This document shows, in pieces, positions 1-12,175 of a DNA stretch of 64,000 bases. The notes beneath the pieces are model-generated. The model had not been told where the DNA came from. It was given only the letters and a program-made list of their open reading frames with translations, and did no database searches. Made by a program: the position numbers and the translations under genes. Source of the DNA: Capitulum mitella (lineage: Eukaryota; Arthropoda; Thecostraca; Pollicipedomorpha; Pollicipedidae). Every line of letters starts with the position of its first letter. Position 1 is the first letter of the stretch. The stretch covers positions 2,666,001 to 2,730,000 of the forward strand of contig CP099853.1 in the NCBI GenBank assembly GCA_030062745.1, written 5' to 3'.

Positions 1-308
1 CGCACATTGCCCAACTATTTAGCTATATATTCATATAAAGTTTTAAGTTTTATCTTAAAAACTCTGTTTTTGGCAGATATTTTCCTTTTACCCTCAACAT
101 GGCCAAAAATGACCTGAGGTGCCTCCCAAAAACGTTGCCTGGCTCCGCCCCTGAGCAAAATAGAATTTCGAAATTTTGTCACGGCGCGTAGAAGGAATAG
201 CTAGGAAAGTCACCAAGTTTCGTGAAGCTGCGTCAAAAAGCCTGGAATTGGCATGCAAAAAACCCGAGGGGGGGCGGATTCCGCCCCCCCTGCCGGGAAT
301 AGGGTTAA
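1..308 (+). mobile_element. TTAA family A element, right-end fragment
   Basis: This is the right end of a short non-autonomous transposon and is cut by the window start. It ends in CCGGGAATAGGGTTAA, the same terminus as the complete copy at 13495-14704, and the body matches that copy's last 300 bases. A TTAA target and a terminus starting CCC are typical of the piggyBac superfamily, so that assignment is an inference. No transposase is encoded. Non-coding. Confidence 0.75.
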
Positions 309-579
309 AATAAAAGATTTTCCACGAATCCAGCATCCAGCATATTAAAGAAGCAGACTTTTATTACCAATCCTACCATCATCACATTGCATTTTTTTAC
401 TATAATTAATATGTTGGAAACCAAAAACCCAAAATTTCTCCAGAATCCAAAATTTATACTTTTAAAGAAATGACAGAATTTTACGACCAATTCCGCCAAC
501 ATTACTTTGCACGAACAGCCAGAAATGATATAGCGTCTCCATGGAGTAGGTAATTTTCGCAAACTGCCAGCTACGTACA

Positions 580-1003
580 CCATTAACACCGGGGACTCGA
601 CTGAGCTACAGATCTGGGGAGCGAGGCAATCGCAAGAACGCCAAGGACTTTGAGTTCAACTATAACCCTTTCAAATTTCACAAGTCCTCGGATTTGGAGC
701 GCTTTATTTTCATGACCCGGAAATTTTATTCCCGTGTCACCCACAAGGCGCAAGTGCTCGCACGTGGACAGCCACGTTTGCCTGGGAACGATGCCCCATT
801 GAACCTTTCCCTGGACAGCAAGGCCTGCATAAACATGGTGAGCTGCCAGCGCACCTGTCTTGCCCCGAGGATGCCTGCCACATAGAAGAACTTCTGCCCG
901 AACTTTCGCCACTATGCCATTCGTATGTTGGGCCAGCCGTGATGACCTTCTTTGTAGGCAGCGACAGCCGGTCTGGGAGCGAACACTGCCTTTTGCCTTT
1001 CAT
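580..1003 (-). other. GC-rich, coding-like tract of unknown nature
   Basis: This stretch is richer in GC than its flanks and holds overlapping open frames on the minus strand, at 583-912 and 737-1003. No frame shows a domain I recognise and none has an obvious donor and acceptor pair. It directly adjoins the 1024-1659 open frame, so the two may be parts of one decayed gene. It could also be unclassified repeat DNA. Confidence 0.15.
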
Positions 1004-1023
1004 TTACGGCGATCACCAGGGGG

Positions 1024-1659
1024 TCACTGGCCATCGCCAGGTTCGTATTGAGCCTGAAACTTGTTTGGACGTTGATAGACGCGAGACATCGCGATCTGTG
1101 CAAATGCTGTCGGGGACGGTTTTCTGTTGACAACGGGCGGGGTCGCCGCAATACCTTGCAGCCTCTTGGACATGTCACTTCTGCGTTTCCCAGTTACCTC
1201 CATCGATGGCCAAGCGTCGTACGCATCCCAGCTCGAGGAGGCGACGACCGCCGGGCCAGGGATTCTAGCGACCAGGTCGCGACCGGCTTCTGTGAAGCTG
1301 TTGAGCGATGTGGCGTTAGCACTGCCATCATTAAATGGACCGTATCTTCCAGTCCGATGAGTGGTCTGTTGGCGTTTGTTGGCCACGACGATGGCAGTGC
1401 CCGCCACCAGCTCCGTTAGAATAGCTGCGAAGCCTACCTTCGTAGTGACGTTGATGTTAGCAGTCAGCTGTTGTGTCTGACTACTGTCTGCAGGGGGCTT
1501 CTCTTCTTCAGCAGCAGAGAATGGTTCATCTGCATCAGTGCTGATGTCGACCAGTGCGCTATACCGCGCCTGTAGCATATGCAGCATGATCGTGGCAGCG
1601 CGCTGGTTCTGGCAGCAGAAAAGGGCCGTCAAGTCTCCTATCGGCGCCATCAGGCGCAC
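1024..1659 (-). other. Possible receptor M4/tail exon, uncertain
   Basis: A 211-codon open frame on the minus strand holds one hydrophobic segment at about residues 78-98 (GFAAILTELVAGTAIVVA), followed by a polar tail rich in Ser, Pro and Arg. A last transmembrane helix followed by a cytoplasmic tail is the expected 3' end of an ionotropic receptor. The frame lies downstream of, and on the same strand as, the left IR pseudogene (M3 exon near 8.6 kb). A possible acceptor, CCTAGGCAG, sits just 5' of it. The extracellular S2 part expected between M3 and M4 was not found, and sequence similarity is weak. A chance frame in GC-rich DNA remains possible. Confidence 0.25.
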
Positions 1660-3200
1660 TGCCTAGGACGGCTCGAGCAGACTTCTTCAAGAAGGTTTAT
1701 GACCAAGCCATGAAGCTTCAACCCATGCAGGGGCCATCTTTTCTTCATTACTTCATCTGTCTGCACGCATCCACAACATAACACAGCAGTGATGCACAGC
1801 TAAATGTTCTCCGCCCGCCGTACTTCAGTGGGGGATGGGAATGCCCTCATTCCCCCTTTCTCCTGTCGCCTTTTCGTGCGCGTTTTTGACACGCGAAAGT
1901 GGGGCATGAAGACGCACATATCGCTTCCAGTCCCGTGCTTCAAACGCAGTGCGGCTGACCGCTGCGGTGACAGACGCACCAAACCGTTATCAGATCGCTC
2001 CTCGTTATCGGACACTCATTCAGCCTTTGCCTGAGTCCACCGCGAATTCAGCGGGAACACTCCAAGGCGCTGATCATGCCGGATCACGTCACAAATGGCA
2101 CAACAAGCGAAGTCACTGCATTTCACGTCTAGGGTGTCGCCAGCGCGGGGTTGGAGCTTCAGGTCCTCGCGCATCTCCCTTCGGAAACCGTCCAGCGCCA
2201 CTCCTCAAGTGGGTTACGACCAAGGCCGTGTAAGCGGTAAAACCGTCCGACGATTTTCGCGCGATCTTCGCTCAACGTTAGCGTGACGTCACTGGTGCCT
2301 ACACTCAGCTGGCGCCGCAGGCTGCCCAACGCCGTGCCTAATATCGCGAATGCTGTGGATGGCTGCATCACTGCCGCTACTGGTTCCATTACATCTGCAA
2401 TTTACTGCGAAATTTCCAATTTATCTGGTAATTATACAAGCATAAGATCCACGGTGATCTCGGTCTGTATCCGAGAGAGTTGAATTAAACGGCACCGCAT
2501 GCACTGAGCGGAATCGGGAGTACTGGCGTAAATCCGGCAAACGGAGTTTATCCCACACGCAGTGCCACAGCGAATGTTAGTCCACCGACCTTACACGTAC
2601 CCGCTTTTGTTACAAGTAGCAAATTCTGCCACGGAGAAGTGAGGACTAAACACGTGGCGACCGATGACGCCAAAATGCTGCCAGCCACGAACCAGGACCA
2701 CTCGAGTGTGCACCCACGAGAGTTTGTGGGCTGTATCATTGCGGTCATTAATATGTCGTGACAGAGCGTTATATGCCTCGGCGTGTAATAAGTATCGCCA
2801 TTGAAGCACAACGACACTCACATGAAACGCGCAAAGACGTTTCCAATGTATAGTTATATTGTTCAGGGCTGAAATGGACGGTGTCATTACAGAAAGCACG
2901 CCCTGCACGCCTGTCAGTGGTCATCTAGACTCAGTCGGCCCGGGCATGTAACGTAAAACTTACATAAACGTTCCTCTCAACTACAAAGCACAAGTGGCCC
3001 TTGACTCAAAAGGCACCCACTGGTCTCGCAGCTTGAACAGACCGCTGTTGCTATTCAGGAAAGAGTGGTGGCAAAGCTTAACGGGAATACATAAACTCGA
3101 GAACCGTGACATATAGTAACCAAACACAGCATAGACAAATTACAGCTGAATGATGGCCCACATGCCGCAGAAGCGTTTCCGGCTCTGGAAAGAGACGATC
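1660..3200. other. No recognisable gene; anonymous DNA
   Basis: Open frames on the minus strand at 2016-2201 and 2159-2389 overlap in different frames, and neither contains a domain I recognise. The rest is AT-rich anonymous sequence. I see no tRNA, retroelement motif or clear splice-bounded exon here. Confidence 0.4.
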
Positions 3201-3225
3201 ATTTTGCAGGCATGTTGACCGTGAG

Positions 3226-3364
3226 CCCTTCGGTGCGGCAGGACGTCCAGTCTCGACGGCTGCCAAGAGACGACTAAAAACAGTCCAGACTGTACCTATG
3301 CGGCTGTGGTTACGGTCCGATCTCGGCAGCCGCTGCGACTGGACATCCTGACGCACTGAAGAGG
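3226..3364. repeat. Imperfect inverted repeat, possible hairpin element
   Basis: Two arms of about 40 bases face each other: about 3226-3272 and about 3321-3364. They share segments such as GTCCAGTC and CGGCTGCC in opposite orientation, with a handful of mismatches and a spacer of about 50 bases. A transcript could fold into a long hairpin. A decayed miniature inverted-repeat element is the simplest reading, but no target-site duplication was recognised. Confidence 0.55.
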
Positions 3365-3419
3365 TCCCACTTTCCCACTTGAAGAGGTCTTTCATGCGCC
3401 GACGCGGCCGATTTGGAAC

Positions 3420-6400
3420 GATCTCAGTCTTGTCTCACTGTAAGACGGTTGGACAGACGCAGGACAGAAAACAGTAAAATATACATCAGTCGGCTGAAAA
3501 TTGTATGTTTTATAACACTGCACATAGATTAAGTGGGTTTATGCTCACTACCGGGATAATGGAGGGCATAACCTGAGCATTACGTTTTACCTCTGGAAAT
3601 GCGATAAGAAATAGGTACCCCAAAAGAAACCACACACTCAGATCGCTTCAGGTGTACGGAATCGAATTATATAAAACTGGTGCAATTTATATTTTATTTC
3701 ACCAAAAGAGAGCGGAATGCAGCGAACGCCTGACATTTCCTCCCACGAACAGCTCGGTGTGGGCCGCGGAGTGATGAGTTTGCAATATGAAATCATGCTT
3801 AAAATTGGATTTTGTGTTGGATATCAACGAAAAACGCTTAAACCGCATCTAAATCACAATTTTTAGCTGATCGAAGGTCATTCTAGGTCACTTGCTAAGC
3901 TTGGATGGCATAAAATGACTTTGGACGACGTAGGATGAGCTTTACATGTCATTTGACAATGGTGTTGGCTAACTCAGATGATACATTGGACTTCATCGTT
4001 TTATCTTATTTACAAAAAAAAATGTTTCTGAAGCTCCGAGAACGCATTTAAGCCGACGACCCCGCCAAAGAAGGCCTGGGCCAGCATGACCTGGATCGGA
4101 CTCCATGAGTAAAATGCAGTCATGTGGGGCACAGAAGGACGGATACTTGCTTGACGAACGCTATGGTACCCGTTTTGTCTCATCACCATTCATTGTTTGG
4201 TGTTCATTTGCTTACATTAAAAAAAGTACCACTCCCTGTGAATTTTTGACCTTCGACCGGAACTGCAAGGTCACCCGTTGGCCTCAGACTTAAAAAACCG
4301 ATACCAGTCACGAGATGTCGTCACGTGCAAGAGCTGTTATTTCCGCGACGCTCTGAGAAGCGTCTGAGAGGTTCTGAGAAGGTGTGGAAATGGCCGGCGA
4401 GGAGGGAGGGCGTAGCAACTTCCATGTTATACGTCCGCGTTAGGTAGAAGCCCCTATACAGGCGAAGTTAAGACTGAAAACGAGTCACGTCTAGAATCCT
4501 GATACCTCAACGACAATTCCCGAGCCCTGGCACTTTTCCACTAAATGGCATGTATAATTAAATGGACCCCATGCCAAATTATCTGGCAATCCAGCGACAA
4601 AGTGCAACCAAACTGGCCAATCCAAGAAGCTGGCAGCATGCTACATGCTACAATGCTTTGAAAATATACGAGGGCTCTGATTAAGGCACGTAGGTTACTT
4701 TTCAAGCTTCAAGGTGCATGTCGTTTTGCACCAAACAGCTCCTGTGATTCATAAAAAATAACTGACTAGGAGTGACCAGCATGGGATGGACAGTGAAGAC
4801 CTTCATAGCAGGTGTGGCAATGACATTACCTTTGTTGGAAACCACACGACTTTCCATTTTGAGATTATTGCTCCGAGCGTTTATCACAATGAACTCCCTT
4901 TGGGACTATGTACCTCTGGTGGCACTAGTCACGTGAAAACTGGCATAACGGGGGACTGACAGCAGCCGAACACATGGTTCGGCGGATCGAGTACAAAACA
5001 CGCGTTTAACCAAGGCCCAAAATCATGGGCGTTGGATTTATGCCGCGTCGTGAAATGGCCCAAGATAAGAAGGTGAGATAAGTTCCATGGATTTTCGGAT
5101 ACCATCAGTCGAGAACTTGATGAGCACCACAGTCATCGGTCAAGTCCATTCTTTGCCCTGATCTAATCTATGGCTTGGTGTTCTTGTACTCTTGCACGTG
5201 ACCATCTGTCATAGTCGTTTAACTGAGGCTATTGTGCACACGAAAAATACAACCTACAGGAAAACTCCTAAAATGTGAGGACGACAACATTATCGGGCAT
5301 GGGAATACAGGATCGGAAGGCAACAGGCGCTCCGTCGTGCTCTGCTCCTGGTAAGGTATGGCGCTCAGGACTAGGACATGTGCTGAAAGGAGATAAGAAT
5401 AGAGACACGACAAAAAAAAACAGTCCACTGAAGACCGTCTCAGTCGCTTCGGCGCGGCGTCCGATACAAATACTCGTAATAACAGATCTGATTCAATAAC
5501 TTAACCGTCAGAAGGTCTAGAATTCACTGATCTATTTATATCTTTACCTACATCTTCAGTCTACATTTTGACATTAAGTCTGATGACAGGAACAGTGTAA
5601 AAGATTTAGTGTTAGAAAAGACTGTGTTTCAGGGACTACTATATCTTCCACGACAAAAATTTTGGAATCCTTCAAAACCTTGGCGACGGCTAGTGTTTTT
5701 AGACCAAGTCTGTGTTTCTTTTTGTGCCTCGACTGAGCTGTGACGTTAACTTCAGGTAACTTCAGGTAACATAAGTCACGGTGAGGCCCAGCTGGCTCGC
5801 TCCTTAACCTCAATGACGGGCTAAGGAAACGATACCTCTTGTAGATTCATTGAGTCCATGACTCCGGGATTACACTTTATGGTGAGGTAAACCGTTTTTT
5901 GGGTTGTTCAGAGAATCAATCTTATTCCAAGACGAAAAGTGAGGCTCGTCTTTGGCATTTGAAACTAGCGCACAAACACGCAACATAAATCGGCAATAAA
6001 TTTCATGAACCTGTCAATGCCATCTCCTCAGCTTGTCGTATTTATGCATATTTTTTTGGCATGCCTGCGGCCAACCTGCAATCCGCATCTAGAAGTACTA
6101 TATCTTTACCATTCCAATTTAGCTGGCCCGAACTGCGAAGGTCAGGTAAGCTCTGCCCAGCGGCGCGAAAATTCCCCACTGGCAAGGAAGCATCGTATTG
6201 GCAGGGGCGTGCCCGGTGAGAGGAAGTAAGTACATCAATATCGGGTCGAATTTCGCGTTTGTCGCTAATTTCTTAAGTCTCAGAGTTCTCAGAGGCGTAA
6301 CGTTACAGGTGATGTAGGTGATGATGATAAATGTCACCATCAACCCTCCAGTGGAATCCTGTCTTCACCCATAGAATGGTTACGTTTTTACATTCGAGTA

Positions 6401-6510
6401 TGCATTGGATCTTAGTACCTACCACTGCTCATGTGGCCACCTGTACCGTGTCGGTCCAGCCAGGCGGCGGGGCCTGTAGCTGGGGGGCTGCACCGCCGCA
6501 TCCGCCACCC
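3420..6510. other. No recognisable gene; intergenic or intronic
   Basis: This is AT-rich sequence with only short, scattered open frames and no domain or RNA motif I can name. If the left IR pseudogene continues toward 1.0-1.7 kb, this would be intron. No repeat family shared with the rest of the window was seen. Confidence 0.4.
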
Positions 6511-6512
6511 TG

Positions 6513-6565
6513 CACTTTACTCAATATTGCACTGTACTCAATATTGCACTTTACTCAATATTGCA
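6513..6565. repeat. 17-bp tandem repeat, three units
   Basis: Three consecutive copies of a 17-base unit, ACTTTACTCAATATTGC. The middle copy differs at one base (ACTGTACTC). Confidence 0.8.
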
Positions 6566-6569
6566 ACTA

Positions 6570-8530
6570 CGAAACCTAGCTCAACGCAGTAAAATGCACA
6601 CGATTTTGATGTTTATGGAATAAGGAATACAATGTTTATTCGTAACTCACCGTAGCCGTGTGACGCTGAAGAGTCCTGGAAGTAAATGTGGTTGGTAGCT
6701 CCGAAACAAAGGCAAAATGACGCTACATTTTTCAAATAGCTCAAAGGAAAGCGCAGTGGAAAACTTCAGACATGCATCTTTCTGATAGTGGGTTCCATGA
6801 GTGATTTTCATGTCTAGCTGACCGTAATAACTATGTTTAAAAGTTCTCTGTAGTGCGGAGCGTGCGTCTGTTAAAGCATTGGGATTGTATTCACCCTGAC
6901 CCTGGTGCAGTTTGCCTCAAGATGATACAATATTTTTTATCAGCAAATGCCGTAAGTCTCATATCGAAATGTAACAAATCAATGCACCAGTTCCCAAATG
7001 TCTGCCATCATTCGCAATGTTTATCCGATCACTATCCAAGTGCAATACAAGGTTTAGTCCTTTCGTTTTCATTATAGAAACCAATAGTGTGTATGAGTGT
7101 TGAGTCCCTCCGCTATGCTTGAACGCTGGCGCGAACATTTAAATTTTGACGTCTCTTCGGTAAAGACTTGTGGGGCTGAAGGGGAAAACATTGCGATTTT
7201 TCGCCACAGTTTCACGACGTTTCACACGGACTGAATGCGTGGTTTTGCTTAACAATGTTACTGCGACCGGATGACACAATTATTAATCCAAATGCAATCC
7301 CGATTCCTCACCATGATACGCGTTGCATAACTTACCGTTATAACCACTGAAGACGACGAGCTTTTCCGTTAGAAACCGTTGTTTTATACCACTCTCAAAA
7401 GAAGAATTGACCGGAATAACGTGTTTCGTGTACACCTTCTGAAGAGTTGGCAGCGGTGAAAACTGCAACAGCAAGAGTAGTTTCTGCATCGCGAAGGCAT
7501 TCCTCTCTAAAACGCCACGTTTAAACACAGTAAGCTCTGCTTTCTTTAGAATCACATAAATCGTTTCGCGGCACAGGATAAACACCCTCATTACTTTAGA
7601 GTATTTACAGTCTTGGAATGCATTTATAAATGCTGAAATTCGACGTATTTTGTAGCAACACATTTTTAGAAAATATCGATTTGTCCTGTTACAGGTAAAG
7701 TTAAACATATTTGCCCAGGAGTTTGGCGTCGTTACGCGTGATTGCCAAGTAACGAGTGAGGTATGACTAGTCCAAGAACAGATTGAACATCCAAATTTAT
7801 TCAACCACGACATGAAATGCCGTAAATTTTCACAATCACTTTTTTTGATTCTACCAGGGTTTGCTTGCCTGCGCTTGTTAGTTACGACGAAGGTGCAACA
7901 GCGGAAAGCTTAATCCGTCATAAAAGGCTGTAAACTGAATACAATAGAAAAATTATCTAAGGTTCTCCAGTCTAGCGATCTCAAGCCTCGCTAGGACAAG
8001 GCCCAGAGTGCATGTTATTCCAGAGCAATTGTTCCGATCGTGGCTTTATGTTACGCTATTTTTACATCCTTCTTGATTTCAGTGTCCTCGCTGGTCACTG
8101 ACCGATGAAGAACATTTAGTTCCGATCACAAACTGTCCTTTGATCCCGGATCATCGAAATCGGTTCATTAGATTGACAAATCTCAAGGGAGACCCAACTG
8201 CCTCCCACATCCACTATTGACCTGGATTCAAAAAAGAACCAGCCGCATGAAAATGCTCACGAATACATGCATGGGAACATGTCCAATGCGGAACACATCC
8301 ATTACAAAGTACACGTTCTATGAGCCTTGAGCCATCGAAATAGAAACTGTGCGTCCAATATGCATGTCTCCTACCCACGCATTTGATTAAGCATTCGCGG
8401 AAACAAAGCTATGATCTTTCGAATGTATCACATTCAAAAAATTGGGTGAACACTCCCTTAAATGGATGACCATTAACTTAATATTTTAGAGTACACTGTT
8501 CCCGCCACTGCCCAGCTCGCTGTGAAACCT
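6570..8530. other. Anonymous AT-rich DNA with one 176-codon frame
   Basis: The only sizeable open frame is at 7283-7813 on the minus strand (176 codons). It is lysine- and cysteine-bearing and AT-rich in codon use. It has no hydrophobic pattern or motif I can match to the IR S2 domain expected near here. I treat it as unsupported. Nothing else is recognisable. Confidence 0.35.
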
Positions 8531-8576
8531 ACGCCGTTTTCACTCGGTTGAACCGAACCACAGACGAAGACGTGAC

Positions 8577-8832
8577 CTTAAAGTAGTCCAGCATGGATGA
8601 GCCAGAAGGTACAGCCAGCTTGTAAGTGCCGTCCTTCAGCATGCCCTCAAGGTCCTGGAAGGGTAGCTCCAGCTTCTGCACGGCCAGTGAGGACGATCAG
8701 CTCACTTGGTCAGCTTGGCCGAGTAGGACGCCAGCATCGTCACCATGGCGACGAAGAAGCTCCAGAAGAAGAAGCGCGTCGCAAAGCCGTTCGGCGTGCG
8801 GTCCGCTCCTGAAGACGGGGGCGTCTTTAAGC
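8577..8832 (-). pseudogene. Left IR copy: M3 / start of S2 exon, frameshifted
   Basis: This exon encodes the linker after the pore, the third membrane helix and the start of ligand-binding lobe S2 of an ionotropic receptor. It opens after a CAG acceptor with two bases that complete the glycine of the QQG pore motif from the previous exon. It then encodes a helix ending LASYSAKLT, the IR/iGluR M3 gate signature (family: SYTANLxxF). The frame then hits TGA at 8702-8704. A further 11 bases (8697-8707) separate it from a second frame reading SSLAVQKLELPF, then DLEGMLKDGTY and SGSSMLDYFK, which is typical S2. An insertion of about 11 bases explains both the stop and the frameshift. The 3' border is uncertain: GT donors occur at 8576 and at 8532. 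Confidence 0.8.
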
Positions 8833-8849
8833 CTGCTGAACCCGGAAGG

Positions 8850-10041
8850 CGTTGCAACATTGGTTGCTGAACCCGCTTTTGCGTCCATCGGTCCAGACTT
8901 GGTTCAAATTCGGCCCTGATTCGCGAACGGCAACGATAGAACATTTTCTTTCATGAGGACAAAGCCTGAAGTCACGCACTGCTAACTGTTAAAAAGCGGA
9001 CAAAATCATGTACGACGTCATTGCTGTCTTCCCAGTCTTGACCGAACTGTTTTTACAACCGTGAATTAGCAAAGCTATTGTCTGTTGGGCTACTGGCCTT
9101 TTAGCATGTTTTGATTAAAGCTATAGTACGAGAAATATGTAACAGAGCGCAGTAAATGATTCCTGGCTTTATCTATTTGAAATCACAGAATAATTCAGGC
9201 ATCACATTCATTTTACAAATGGCTTGGGCTTTCAGCAAAATGTCAGAAGTCAAATGATCTGGAATCATTCGCATGCAAGTTTTCTGTGCATTCCGCACAT
9301 CGGTCCAAGGTTAATGAAGATCTAAGGCAGCAACTGGAAGCAAGCTTGTTATTTCCACTGCTATATCCAGAGACATCGCGAACATAGTTAGCGGGTACCA
9401 TGCCCCTCCCGCTTTGGTTTTCTGATATAAGTTCTGAATGACAAAAGCCAGGAATTCCAAATTTTCCGTACCCTTACCTGAACAACACAGCTACTCTGCG
9501 ACACAAAAGGGTGAACCGGTCACCACAGACCACGTCATATGACGTCATAATATGAATTATGGATATGGTTCCATTCTACTCTTCGAGTTTTACCGAGTAC
9601 CAAGAGCAAGGCCGGTTTCTTGCTCTTGGTTTTGTTGCTTTGTTCTTTGCTTTGCTTTGTTCCCATCGAATGGTCAGGTTTCAGAAAGGTCGTAAAGTAA
9701 TCCAACTAAATCGAACAATCACAGCGACACCTATGAAAAAGCACCGCAAATATGTGTTACTTGTGTCCATGTTCATGATGCAAGTGGGTGCATTTTCGGG
9801 AATGATGGCTAACATTTCCTACTGAAGTCTCAGAAAAAATAGGAAACATATGACATAGCAAAAATTACTTCCATTCCAAACGACAAAGAACCCCATAAGA
9901 CATTACCGCTGGCCATGACGACATCGGCTTGCTCCTCCTGCCATCATTGCGACACTTTGTCTTGGATACCATACTTTAACACATGAAAGCATTTAAAGGT
10001 AGATCAGTTGTTCAAAGGAATGCCAGCAATTGCAGCATCAC
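8850..10041. other. Intron of the left IR pseudogene
   Basis: This is the sequence between the pore exon and the M3 exon on the minus strand. The donor (CAACAAG|GTGATG) and acceptor (TTCAGCAG|GC) phases agree. A plus-strand open frame at 9559-9825 has hydrophobic stretches, but no support as a gene was found. Confidence 0.55.
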
Positions 10042-10274
10042 CTTGTTGGCAGTAGGCACCGAAGATGTACATGAAGCTGTCCGTCCAGCTGAAGTTTCCC
10101 TCGTGCAGTCTGGCCACAAAGAACCTCCTTTCCACCCAGTACATGGCAGTAATGGCGCTGGAACTCAACGCGACGGTGACACCGAGTACCATCCACAGGA
10201 GCGGGTCAAAGACATCCAGGTACGTCCTCTAGGTGGGATCCAGCGCCGACGGCCTCTTGATGAACATCCGGTAC
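10042..10274 (-). pseudogene. Left IR copy: M1 and pore exon with nonsense codon
   Basis: This exon encodes the first membrane helix and pore loop of an ionotropic receptor. It begins after a CTTATAG acceptor with one base completing a split Arg codon, the phase left by the S1 exon at 22347-22523. It reads YRMFIKRPSALDPT, a stop, RTYLDVFDPLLW, then helix M1, and ends in a pore segment SFMYIFGAYCQQG, like the iGluR pore with its terminal QQG. The stop is TAG at 10229-10231, where the family has Trp (TGG). It ends CAACAAG|GTGATG in the phase the M3 exon needs. Apart from the stop, the exon is well preserved. Confidence 0.88.
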
Positions 10275-10529
10275 CTATAAGGACATTGAAGAAGCATCTG
10301 AAACCTGCGGTAGTCACCAGCTATCTCTGGTATCTCCTCCTCAGTGCAGGAGGGCTGGTGCATCCCGGTGCTGTTTTCCGCTCGTTGCCATACAGTAATT
10401 CTATTTTTCTTCAGTTGCTCTGAAATTGTACGTTGTTAGTTTGGAACCTGTTATAAACCGCACCCTAAGAAAATTTTTGGAGCACACATTGACAGGTCAT
10501 TGGCCCATAGTACCCATACCACAGCACGT

Positions 10530-11002
10530 TTCTCTAGTGTACAGCGGCGGATAAGGCACAGGAGGACATGATTAAAAGAAGCCAAAAAATCGCTTTTACT
10601 TTTTTCATTCCGTCGTTGGAAACCTAACTCTAATATTTTCAAAACCCTGTGAACACCTATGATGTTCTTAAAATTTCAAATATGTGTACCAATAGTAAAA
10701 CTCTCATCCATAATCTCTTGATTCATGCCAGTTTCGTCGAAATCGGTCCATAAACAACGGAGTTACAAGAAGTCCAAAAGTACCCCACATTTTTATATTT
10801 TTGCCCCGTCCTGTATCCAACCCTTCCAAAATTTTGGAACTTCTTTTCTTAGAAGTGTAGTTTACGTCATGGTAAATCGATTGCCTTTTGTTGCGATGAA
10901 ATCGGATGATTAGTTCTCGAGATCTTTGGAGGTCAAATCCGATCGCCCCCCCCCCCTGCCGGGAATCGACAATACCGTGTAGCCCTTCGGGAATAGGGTT
11001 AA
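10530..11002 (-). mobile_element. TTAA family A element, truncated copy
   Basis: This matches the left half of the copy at 13495-14704 in reverse orientation and ends at TTAA 10999-11002 with the double CCGGGAAT block seen in that copy's left end. The far end fades out near 10.5 kb. It shares its TTAA with the next element. Non-coding. Confidence 0.75.
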
Positions 11003-12175
11003 CCCTATTCCCGGCAGGGGGGCGGAATCCGCCCCCCCTCGGGTTTTTTGCTTGCCAATTCCAGGCTTTTTAACGCAGCTTCACGAACCTTGGTCACTTT
11101 TCCTAGCTATTCTCTCTACGTGCTGTGGCAAAATTTCAAAATTCTATTTTGCTCAGGGGCGGAGCCAGGCAACGTTTTTGGGAGGCACCTCATGCCATTT
11201 TTGGCCATGTTAAGGGTAAACGGAAAAAGTCTGCCAAAAACAGAGTTTTGAAGCTAAAACTTAAAACTTTATATGGGATGTATAGCTAAATAGTTGAGCA
11301 ACGCGCAGATGTAATTTTGTTTATCTGAGGTCATTTTACAAGGTCAGGTCAAGGTCAAAACTTAAAATTTGTTTTTTTCGCCATAATTTCGGCGCCATTT
11401 TTTCAAATGCCAAACAAGGAATATATATGACGTAGAAGGATGCCCTCTACTTGTGTACCAAGTTTCAGCTTGATATCGGGTCGGGTCACGGAGATATGAT
11501 CTAAAATGTCAGTGCGCGTACCCTATATCGCAATAGCCATAAAATGAAATTTTTTAAATAGAGTGAATTCAAATAATCGAAAACGTTTACAGATAATATT
11601 AAATGCACACGAGATCATTCCAAGTGACCCCAAGGTCACTGGAGGTCATTTAAGGTCAAAGGTCACAAGTTGATCTGAGAAACGTGTGACCGTGTCAGTT
11701 CCTCCTTTTTCATATCCCTGGCACCGCCTATGCTAACATTATACAAACATTGTAATGCGATTTGCACTTCTTTAGTATAACATGACTAGCAGAAGCCAAA
11801 AAAGGGTGTTTGCCTCTTTTGTTCACTGAGTTGTTAGAAAACTAATCCTCCTATCTTTGAAACCCTTTGAACGCCCATGAATTTTCTCAGAATTTCAGAT
11901 TTGCGGACCCATGGTAAAAGCCCCATCCCTGATCTCTCTATTTATGCCAGTTTCATCGAAATCGGTCCGTAAACAACGGAGTTATAAGGAGTCCAAAAGT
12001 ACCCCGCATTTTGAATTTTTTGGCCCCCTGTATCCACAAATTTCGAAATTTTGGAAATTTCTTTTTATAAAAACGAAGTTCACGTCACGGCAAATGGATT
12101 GCCGTTTGTTGCGATGAAATCGGACAAGTAGTTCTCGAGATCTCAGAGGGGGGCCGTGTCGGCCCCCCTCTGACC
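10999..12175 (-). mobile_element. TTAA family A element, near full length
   Basis: It starts TTAACCCTATTCCCGG, the right terminus of the family in reverse, and matches the 13495-14704 copy along about 1.15 kb. At the other end the match stops in a G/C-run region near 12.17 kb without a recognisable TTAA, so the left terminus is altered. Internal AAGGTCA-like half sites occur in several places, but their role is unknown. No transposase is present. Confidence 0.78.

Noticed and set aside
7283..7813. 176-codon minus-strand open frame as a gene or as the S2 exon of the receptor
   Set aside because: No S2 signature, membrane segment or splice-bounded structure; composition is like the surrounding AT-rich DNA.
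8673..8707. A 30-base intron (GTGAGC...GTGCAG) explaining the stop after M3 in the left copy
   Set aside because: Such an intron would be shorter than known spliceosomal introns, and its excision would remove the family-conserved residues between M3 and the VQKLELPF segment. An 11-base insertion is simpler and fits the other lesions.
9559..9825. 88-codon plus-strand frame with hydrophobic stretches as a small membrane protein
   Set aside because: It lies in an intron of the pseudogene on the opposite strand, with no motif or promoter; hydrophobic runs are expected in T-rich codons.
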